From: Actinomycetota bacterium
GTDB taxonomy: Bacteria > Actinomycetota > Acidimicrobiia > IMCC26256
Direction: 5' to 3'
DNA: 10,731 nt
Assembly: GCA_009702955.1 (NCBI GenBank)
Contig: WLHA01000022.1
Location: 1 to 10,731, forward strand
Under the pieces are notes generated by a model, which saw only the letters and a list, made by a program, of their open reading frames with translations, was not told the DNA's origin and did not search any database. Shown here piece after piece: positions 5,893-10,731 of the stretch. Each line of letters starts with the position of its first letter. The stretch's first letter is position 1. A program made the translations under genes and the position numbers.

Positions 5893-7800
5893 ATGCCTTC
5901 GATTCCCCCTACAAGCGAGAGAGATACCCCTGCTCGGGGGCGCCCCCGCCTCAAGGTCCCATACGAGCCCGGCATCGATGGCCTGCGTGCGATTGCCGTT
6001 ACCTCTGTACTTCTCTATCACTCAGATGTGCCGTGGGTACCCGGAGGGTTCTTCGGAGTCGAGGTCTTCTTTGTAATCAGCGGATACCTGATCACCGCTT
6101 TGCTGCTCGCCGAATGGCGCAACGGGCACCGCATTGCTCTCGGCTCGTTCTACTTGCGGCGGGCACGAAGGCTCCTCCCTGCGTTATTCCTAATGCTTGG
6201 TGTAGTTGGTCTGTACTCCGTGCTCTTCCTACCCGACGAAGTACATACTCTTCGCGGAGACACATTTGGTGCTGTTACATATGTGCAGAACTGGTGGCAA
6301 ATCTTTGCCGGCAGATCGTATTTTGCTGAAGCCGGTAGACCGCCTCTACTCAAGCACCTCTGGTCACTTGCAGTTGAGGAGCAGTTCTACCTTCTCTGGC
6401 CAATAATTTGCGCAGTTCTCTTTAGGTTCTTCGGGGATCGCCCAGGAAGATTGTTCGGAGTTATTGCAGGTGGTGCACTCTTCTCCACACTCTTAATGTG
6501 GTTGATGTTCCCAGGCGATGCGCTCAACGCAAGCCGCGTCTATTACGGCACTGATACTCGAGCCTCGGGGCTCCTGCTCGGAGCGGCTTTAGCTGTTGCT
6601 TGGCCGCCTTGGAGACTCACACCCAAGGTAACTCTTGCTGGTCGAGCAGTCCTGAATATTGCGGGCTGTGTCGGTTTAGCGATTGTTGGATGGTACTTAT
6701 TTGGAGTATCAGACTCAGCCGCATGGGTTTATAGCGGCGGATTCCTGCTTCTCGGATTTGGGACGCTGCTCGTAATCGCAACGACCGTTCACCCTGGAGC
6801 AGACATACGCAGACTCCTCGGATTCAAGCCTCTTGTCTGGATAGGCCTGCGCTCATACTCGTTATACATTTGGCATTGGCCGATTTACCAGATCACGCGC
6901 CCCGACCTCGATGTCCCGCTACATGGTTATGCGCTGCTCGCATTACGCCTTACCCTCACCGTGATCATTGCGGAGTTGTCGTTCCGTTTTGTCGAGACCC
7001 CGATTCGCAAGGGAGCACTCTCTCGAACATGGCACGCACTGCGCGAGAGCACCTCAGATAATCGTGCAGTCCTTGTTCAGCGAACAACTGCGATTGCTTC
7101 AACATCTTTAATTATCTTGGTCGTCGTTGGAGTCGGGTTCGCAGGCGCACAGGAGCCCCTCCCACCCAAGGAGTTCAGAGGTATTACAGGTGTCTCCGGC
7201 ATCGTTGGAGCAACCTCAGTCTCGGGCATTACCGGCATTACCGGGGCGAGTGGAGTCTCGGGACCGGCAGGCGCTACCGGAATCACAGGCCCCAATGGAG
7301 TCGTATACCCACCGCTCGATCCAAATGTTCCTAGCCGCCTAGCGGTTGGTGACTCAGTAATGCTCGGGACTGTTGCAGAGCTGAGTCAGGTCTTCCCGGG
7401 GATCCTTGTAAATGCTGCTGTTAGCCGTCAGTCATCGACGCTCGCCGACATAGTTGAGCAGATTCACGCAACAGGGGCAGGGCGTGAACTCACAATCATT
7501 CATACGGGAACTAACGGCGACATGAACCCGACTCGGTTCGGCCAGATGCTCAAATCCCTTGAGAACGTTCGCTGCGTAGTGGTTCTAAATCTTAAGGTTC
7601 CACGTCGATGGGAGGCCAGCAACAATGCCATCATCGCCGATGTCGTTCCGAGATTCCCAAATACGACACTCATCGATTGGAATGGAACCGGCAATGCACA
7701 CGGAGACTGGTTCTACAACGACGGATTTCACCTAAGGCCACCTGGTCGGGCCGCGTACGCCGCTCTAATTGGCCAGGTTGCTCCAACTTGTGCGCGTTAG
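5893..7800 (+). CDS. OatA-like O-acyltransferase: membrane Acyltransferase_3 domain, collagen-like linker, SGNH esterase domain
   Basis: This 635-residue protein has an N-terminal Acyltransferase_3 (OafA/YrhL) domain with about ten membrane helices (about 31-375). It shows PGIDGLRAIAV (26-36), the catalytic-type His43 in LLYHSD, GGFFGVEVFFVISGYLIT (51-68), FYLRRARRLLP (86-96) and LKHLWSLAVEEQFYLLWP (153-170). An extra helix (about 399-417) should place the C-terminus outside the cell. A Gly-X-Y linker (430-471) leads to an SGNH domain with GDS (486-488, Ser488), HTGTNG (537-542, Asn541) and DGFH (610-613, Asp610/His613); the triad is intact. The block II glycine of the family appears as Ser511 in VSRQ. 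Such proteins O-acylate peptidoglycan or surface polysaccharide. The ATG at 5893 is forced: TGA lies five codons upstream and no other start codon precedes the domain. Polymer and acyl group are unknown. Confidence 0.95.
   Translation: MPSIPPTSERDTPARGRPRLKVPYEPGIDGLRAIAVTSVLLYHSDVPWVPGGFFGVEVFFVISGYLITALLLAEWRNGHRIALGSFYLRRARRLLPALFLMLGVVGLYSVLFLPDEVHTLRGDTFGAVTYVQNWWQIFAGRSYFAEAGRPPLLKHLWSLAVEEQFYLLWPIICAVLFRFFGDRPGRLFGVIAGGALFSTLLMWLMFPGDALNASRVYYGTDTRASGLLLGAALAVAWPPWRLTPKVTLAGRAVLNIAGCVGLAIVGWYLFGVSDSAAWVYSGGFLLLGFGTLLVIATTVHPGADIRRLLGFKPLVWIGLRSYSLYIWHWPIYQITRPDLDVPLHGYALLALRLTLTVIIAELSFRFVETPIRKGALSRTWHALRESTSDNRAVLVQRTTAIASTSLIILVVVGVGFAGAQEPLPPKEFRGITGVSGIVGATSVSGITGITGASGVSGPAGATGITGPNGVVYPPLDPNVPSRLAVGDSVMLGTVAELSQVFPGILVNAAVSRQSSTLADIVEQIHATGAGRELTIIHTGTNGDMNPTRFGQMLKSLENVRCVVVLNLKVPRRWEASNNAIIADVVPRFPNTTLIDWNGTGNAHGDWFYNDGFHLRPPGRAAYAALIGQVAPTCAR
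7180..7305 (+). repeat. Collagen-like Gly-X-Y coding repeat (14 triplets) inside the acyltransferase gene
   Basis: Residues 430-471 read as 14 consecutive triplets, 13 with Gly first (GIT, GVS, GIV, GAT, then SVS, GIT, GIT, GAS, GVS, GPA, GAT, GIT, GPN, GVV). The Y position is mostly Thr or Ser and Pro is rare, as in several bacterial collagen-like proteins. At DNA level a 9-bp unit GGCATTACC is duplicated in tandem (7225-7242) and AGTCTCGGG recurs 36 bp apart (7218 and 7254), suggesting growth by duplication. Confidence 0.9.
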
Positions 7801-7828
7801 CGGATCTATTGCTCGCTTGGTCCGCTAA
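7797..7828. terminator. Perfect inverted repeat bridging convergent stops, candidate bidirectional terminator
   Basis: TTAGCGGA (7797-7804) and TCCGCTAA (7821-7828) pair perfectly over 8 bp and can extend by a G-U and a C-G pair to 10, leaving a 12-nt loop. The structure covers the acyltransferase stop codon, the 5-bp spacer and the last codons and stop of msrA. There is no T-tract on either side, so a classical intrinsic terminator is not proven; T-tract-free hairpins are reported as terminators in high-GC actinobacteria. Confidence 0.5.
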
Positions 7829-8417
7829 AGAGGCCGACCTGGCATGCCACACCGGTTCCGCCTATTCCGCAGTACCCATTTGGATTCTTAGCTAAGTATT
7901 GCTGGTGGTATCCCTCGGCGAAGTAGAACACCGGCTCTGCTCCACCAACAATCTCAGTGGTTATAGGGCCGTAACCCGCATCTGTGAGCGGAACCTGATA
8001 CGCGCGGCGCGAGGCCTCTGCTAATTCCCGCTGTCTCTCGTCGAAGCAATAAATACCCGAGCGATACTGAGTGCCACGATCGTTGCCTTGACGCATTCCC
8101 TGCGTTGGGTCGTGAGACTCCCAGAATATTGCGAGGAGCGATTCATACGAAATGATCTTCGAGTCGAATACAACTTGAACAACCTCGTTGTGCCCGGTTC
8201 GTCCGCTGCAGACCAACTCGTAACTTGGGTTCTCGATGTCCCCGCCCGCGTAGCCAACAGCAGTTACCCACACACCTGCAAGGCTCCAGAAAATTCGCTC
8301 GGCACCCCAGAAACACCCCATACCGAAAATTGCCTTCTCGAACCCATCGGGGTACGGACCAACAATTGAGTTGCCATTCACACTGTGGAGCGATTCGTTG
8401 ATTGTCATGCCCGACAT
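7806..8417 (-). CDS. msrA: Peptide methionine-S-sulfoxide reductase MsrA
   Basis: This 203-residue cytoplasmic repair enzyme reduces Met-S-sulfoxide in proteins, with thioredoxin as the usual reductant. The catalytic motif GMGCFWGAER (32-41) has Cys35. Other conserved blocks are VGYAGG, TGHNEVVQVVFD, HDPTQGMRQGNDRGTQYRS and the tail NGYCGIGGTGVAC with resolving-type Cys183 and Cys192. The E. coli enzyme has its two C-terminal cysteines eight apart; here they are nine apart. The N-terminal HSVNGNS and PDGFEKAIF blocks resemble the E. coli-like long form, supporting the ATG at 8417. The frame stays open upstream to 8516, but that part overlaps yqgE and looks non-native. The ATG at 8408 is a close alternative. 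The start lies 4 nt after the yqgE stop with no strong Shine-Dalgarno, so translational coupling to yqgE is likely. It converges on the acyltransferase gene. Confidence 0.97.
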   Translation of the reverse strand: MSGMTINESLHSVNGNSIVGPYPDGFEKAIFGMGCFWGAERIFWSLAGVWVTAVGYAGGDIENPSYELVCSGRTGHNEVVQVVFDSKIISYESLLAIFWESHDPTQGMRQGNDRGTQYRSGIYCFDERQRELAEASRRAYQVPLTDAGYGPITTEIVGGAEPVFYFAEGYHQQYLAKNPNGYCGIGGTGVACQVGLFSGPSEQ

Positions 8418-8421
8418 TGTG

Positions 8422-8985
8422 TCAGTTGAGGCCTGGATCCTCCGGAAAACCAGCGAAGGCCGCAACCGGCCAGCCTTGTCGTGAAAGCACCGATCTCCAG
8501 AGAAGGTCGGGGTCATCGGTCCAAGGATCTGAAGGCTCTGCCTCTATAACGATCCACCCACCGTCTTGGATCTCGGCATCGAGTTGACCGGCAGACCAAC
8601 CTGCGTATCCAAAAAAGACACGAAGATCTACGAGCAGGCCCTCAACCAAATCAGGCTTCGCATCTAGGTCGATTGAGACGAGATCCCCCATAATTGGGCT
8701 AGCGAAGGCGTCCGAGTCGACGCATGGATGGTGAAGGCGACCTAGCGCAATAGTTGCATCGCGCTGGACAGGACCCCCGTCGAATACAACTCTCGGCTCG
8801 GATCCATAGATACCCCAGCCTGTAGCCGCCTCGTCGAGCGTAACTCCAAGGCGCCGATTGAGCATTACTCCAAGCGCCCCCTCAGAGGTGTGCTCGAGAA
8901 TCAAAATCACACTGCGCTTGAAATTTGGGTCATCGAGGTCGGGCGAGGCAACGAGGAGTTGGCCTTGCAAAGACGGTATCGGCAC
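8422..8985 (-). CDS. yqgE: YqgE/AlgH family protein (UPF0301, DUF179)
   Basis: The 187-residue product equals the E. coli YqgE length. Its molecular function is not established; AlgH is named from an alginate-regulation phenotype in Pseudomonas. Family motifs are in order: SLQGQLLVASPDL and DPNF (5-22), LEHTSEGALGVMLNR (30-44), VVFDGGPVQRD, and FFGYAGWSAGQLDAEI followed by WIVIEA and the C-terminal LLWRSVL segment. The start is put at GTG 8985-8983 because GGGAG (8995-8999) is 9 nt upstream and because the family normally begins a few residues before the GQLLVA block. The frame is open far upstream (to 9285), but that part runs antisense through ppk2 and has no family similarity. It is the first gene of a yqgE-msrA pair, 4 nt apart, and diverges from ppk2. 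Confidence 0.95.
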   Translation of the reverse strand: MPIPSLQGQLLVASPDLDDPNFKRSVILILEHTSEGALGVMLNRRLGVTLDEAATGWGIYGSEPRVVFDGGPVQRDATIALGRLHHPCVDSDAFASPIMGDLVSIDLDAKPDLVEGLLVDLRVFFGYAGWSAGQLDAEIQDGGWIVIEAEPSDPWTDDPDLLWRSVLSRQGWPVAAFAGFPEDPGLN

Positions 8986-9049
8986 CCAGATATTCTCCCA
9001 CGCCCCCAGACCCTCCAGAACCACGACAGAGCGAAGTAGTTTCCATGGC
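8986..9049. promoter_or_regulatory. 64-bp divergent spacer between yqgE and ppk2
   Basis: Both promoters must fit here or inside the genes. On the yqgE strand GAGAAT (8997-8992) overlaps the Shine-Dalgarno and sits 6 nt before the GTG. On the ppk2 strand TAGTTT (9037-9042) fits the actinobacterial TANNNT -10 form and lies 7 nt before the ATG, a spacing expected for a leaderless transcript; ppk2 has no good Shine-Dalgarno. These promoter readings are inference. Confidence 0.4.
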
Positions 9050-9883
9050 ATGCCTAAAGACAAACCAAAAGATGGCTCGAGAGACCGATCGAAAATGTCG
9101 CCTGCCGAGCAGGAGCTGTATCGGCTCCAGGTTGAACTCGTAAAGATGCAGCAGTGGGTTACAGATACTGGCGCTCGTGTAGCCGTCATCTTCGAGGGAC
9201 GAGACGCTGCCGGTAAGGGCGGCACAATTGCTCGCATTACAGAGCACTTGAATCCGCGTGTAGTTCGCATTGCAGCTCTGCCCAAACCCTCTGACCGCGA
9301 GCAGACAGAGTGGTACTTCCAGCGCTACATCAAAGAGCTCCCTGCAGGAGGAGAGATCGTCCTCTTTGACCGGAGTTGGTATAACCGCGCTGGAGTGGAG
9401 CAGGTATTTGGTTTCTGTACTCCCCAGCAACACAAACTTTTTCTTCGACAGTGCCCACTCTTTGAGCGCATGCTCATCGACGACGGAATCATCCTCATCA
9501 AATACTGGTTCTCTGTAAGCGACGAGGAGCAGGAGCGTCGTTTTGAGTCGCGCCTGAATGATCCGCTGAAGAGGTGGAAACTCAGCCCTGTTGATTTGGC
9601 CTCTAGGTCTCACTGGGTTGATTACTCACGCGCAAAGGACACGATGTTCGTGCACACCGACACTCAGGAGAGCCCTTGGTGGGTAGTGGAGGCTGAAGAC
9701 AAGCAGCGGGCACGTATCAATTGCATCTCCCACCTCTTATCCTTGATTCCTTACCACGACGTATTCGAACCCTCGGTCTCCTTACCTCCTCGGCAGAAAG
9801 ACGGCGGCTACGTGCGACCCGACGCGTCAACGCAGCACTACGTTCCAGACGTGGCTGCACAATTTCTCCCTGCAAATAAATGA
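9050..9883 (+). CDS. ppk2: Polyphosphate kinase 2 (PPK2, class I)
   Basis: This 277-residue one-domain PPK2 transfers phosphate between polyphosphate and nucleoside diphosphates, class I members mainly making ATP or GTP from ADP or GDP, or running in reverse. Visible features are the entry helix LYRLQVELVKMQQWV (23-37), Walker A FEGRDAAGKGGTI (48-60), Walker B with the lid region ELPAGGEIVLFDRSWYNRAGVE (96-117), KYWFSVSDEEQERRF (151-165), DPLKRWKLSPVDL (171-183) and HTDT then WWVVEA. Length and motif order are standard for one-domain PPK2. ATG 9050 is chosen; the frame is open further upstream but that is antisense to yqgE. ATG 9095 (residue 16) is an alternative, since the preceding Lys/Asp-rich residues are not conserved. 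The stop overlaps the next ATG (ATGA, 9880-9883), so the hot-dog gene is probably translationally coupled. Confidence 0.97.
   Translation: MPKDKPKDGSRDRSKMSPAEQELYRLQVELVKMQQWVTDTGARVAVIFEGRDAAGKGGTIARITEHLNPRVVRIAALPKPSDREQTEWYFQRYIKELPAGGEIVLFDRSWYNRAGVEQVFGFCTPQQHKLFLRQCPLFERMLIDDGIILIKYWFSVSDEEQERRFESRLNDPLKRWKLSPVDLASRSHWVDYSRAKDTMFVHTDTQESPWWVVEAEDKQRARINCISHLLSLIPYHDVFEPSVSLPPRQKDGGYVRPDASTQHYVPDVAAQFLPANK
9880..9883 (+). promoter_or_regulatory. ATGA start/stop overlap coupling ppk2 to the hot-dog gene
   Basis: The ppk2 TGA (9881-9883) overlaps the ATG (9880-9882) of the next gene. No Shine-Dalgarno is needed for re-initiation at such overlaps, and none strong is seen, so the downstream gene probably depends on ppk2 translation. 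Confidence 0.8.
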
Positions 9884-10731
9884 CAGATTCTCCACCGAGC
9901 TATCCCCCGGCGAAACACATCCTCAGAAGCCTGCGCTACGAGGTTGAGCATCGCCCCGATTTCACCAGTACCGCATCAATGGAGGCTGGTCCGCACCTTC
10001 GATCTGCCTCTGGGCACGTAGAGATCGGCGCGCTGGCAACCCTTGCCGATGCAACAGCTGGAGGCTTAGCGGCTCTCGCTGCAAGCCCAGGTTGGATAGC
10101 AACCTCGGACCTAACGCTTCACCTCGCAGGGCCGGTATCTGCGAGGCGCGTCATTGCGCATGGTCGCGTTCTGCGCAGAGGAAAATCCAAAATCGTGCTA
10201 GCAGTAGACCTCGAGTCCGACCAAGGCTCACCTCTAGGTATCGCGACTATGAGTTTCTCTGTGCTTCCAAGGCGCGACGGAAACCCAATAATGGTTTCGT
10301 CCTCTGAGGCGACTACCCACTCGTTCTTACCGTCCGATGGTCACCTGGATGACGCTGCAGCAGAGGGCCACATCCACGAAGCAATTGGCCTAAGCATGAT
10401 TGCAGATGTGGTTGGTGGAGTTGAGACTGACATGACTGAGTATGTGGTCAACACGCTCGGGGCTATGCAGGGCGGAGCAGTAGCAACGCTGGGAGCGCAA
10501 TCCGCGTCCTCTGCAGTACAAGCATCTACAGGGTCCAATGAACTTTTTGAGTGTATGGACCTAGTTATTACTTACCTATCGCTAGGCAAGGTAGGCCCGA
10601 TACGCGCTAGTGCAGTCGTCACTCAGGTGAGTAGCGATTGGGGTACAGCGCGTGTAGAGATTCGCGACTCTGGATCTGAGAACCGCTTGATGGCGATAGT
10701 CGCCGCTACGGCAGTGCGCGTACAGTCATCA
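9880..10731 (+). CDS. Tandem hot-dog (PaaI/4HBT-like) putative acyl-CoA thioesterase, 3' end outside window
   Basis: The frame begins at the ATG overlapping the ppk2 stop (ATGA) and stays open for 284 codons to the right edge, so the gene is partial. Residues about 35-130 form a hot-dog-like unit: HVEIGALATLADATAGGLAA (46-65, with Asp57), TSDLTLHLAGPV (75-86) and ARGRV-like VIAHGRVLRRGKSKIVLAVDLE. Residues about 185-282 repeat it: NTLGAMQGGAVATLGAQSA (191-209), MDLVITYLSLGKVGPIRASAVV and a matching last strand ending AIVAATAVRV. The second unit keeps a QGG (198-200) at the HGG-like helix start but has Ala206 where unit one has Asp57; unit one lacks the HGG-type motif. One composite active site may thus be formed (inference). 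No signal peptide is seen. The product is probably a cytoplasmic thioesterase for acyl-CoA; substrate unknown. Confidence 0.85.
   Translation, partial: MTDSPPSYPPAKHILRSLRYEVEHRPDFTSTASMEAGPHLRSASGHVEIGALATLADATAGGLAALAASPGWIATSDLTLHLAGPVSARRVIAHGRVLRRGKSKIVLAVDLESDQGSPLGIATMSFSVLPRRDGNPIMVSSSEATTHSFLPSDGHLDDAAAEGHIHEAIGLSMIADVVGGVETDMTEYVVNTLGAMQGGAVATLGAQSASSAVQASTGSNELFECMDLVITYLSLGKVGPIRASAVVTQVSSDWGTARVEIRDSGSENRLMAIVAATAVRVQSS

Noticed and set aside
7077..7295. Minus-strand open frame rich in Pro-Val-Met-Pro repeats
   Set aside because: It is the antisense reading of the Gly-X-Y repeat; the periodicity comes from the sense strand.
8418..8516. N-terminal extension of msrA into yqgE
   Set aside because: It would overlap conserved yqgE codons; the ATG at 8417 matches the known MsrA N-terminal layout and sits 4 nt after the yqgE stop.
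8986..9285. N-terminal extension of yqgE through the ppk2 gene
   Set aside because: Extra residues have no family similarity, run antisense to ppk2 codons, and a GTG with good Shine-Dalgarno gives the exact usual family length.
8930..9613. Long minus-strand open frame of 227 codons antisense to ppk2
   Set aside because: It lies fully opposite the well-conserved ppk2 and yqgE start region, shows no recognisable domain and has shadow-like composition.

Overview
The window looks like an ordinary chromosomal stretch of a bacterium with moderate GC (low-to-mid 50s by eye, not counted). The gene style (TesB and crotonase with actinobacterial-looking motifs, class I PPK2, OatA-type acyltransferase with SGNH domain, several GTG starts, some poor Shine-Dalgarno sites) suggests an actinobacterial lineage such as Acidimicrobiia or Thermoleophilia. 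That is inference; there is no rRNA or marker gene to confirm it. No tRNA, rRNA, CRISPR, IS element or phage gene was seen, and no gene-free stretch exceeds about 130 bp.

Layout. Bases 1-3944 are a co-directional minus-strand block, in transcription order: ATP-grasp ligase (3944-3036), sulfotransferase (2986-2081), 14-TM DHA2-type MFS transporter (2017-299) and the N-terminus of a carotenoid cleavage oxygenase (287-1, cut by the window edge). A divergent spacer with degenerate 15-bp tandem repeats separates this block from a plus-strand TesB acyl-CoA thioesterase (4072-4875). TesB converges on a minus-strand crotonase-fold gene (5763-4939) that lacks both classical hydratase glutamates. The crotonase diverges from a large OatA-like acyltransferase/SGNH protein (5893-7800), whose two domains are joined by a collagen-like Gly-X-Y linker. 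That gene converges, with 5 bp between stop codons, on an msrA-yqgE pair transcribed leftwards (8985-7806). yqgE diverges over 64 bp from ppk2 (9050-9883), which overlaps by ATGA a tandem hot-dog thioesterase-like gene (9880 to window end).

How the genes may work together. The left block combines an amide-forming ligase type, a PAPS-dependent sulfotransferase, an exporter-type MFS protein and an apocarotenoid-forming oxygenase, so it could be a small metabolite-tailoring and export cluster; this is inference from neighbourhood only. TesB, the crotonase and the terminal hot-dog protein all point to acyl-CoA chemistry. msrA, yqgE and ppk2 are housekeeping or stress genes. The acyltransferase probably O-acylates a cell-wall or surface polymer.

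The most notable points are the Gly-X-Y linker in the acyltransferase; the forced start codon of that gene, which has no Shine-Dalgarno and sits directly behind a perfect hairpin; an 11-bp inverted repeat that places the same GAGAATACGCA word upstream of both divergent genes; a perfect hairpin bridging the convergent stops at 7797-7828; and short tandem repeats recurring both in coding tails and between genes.
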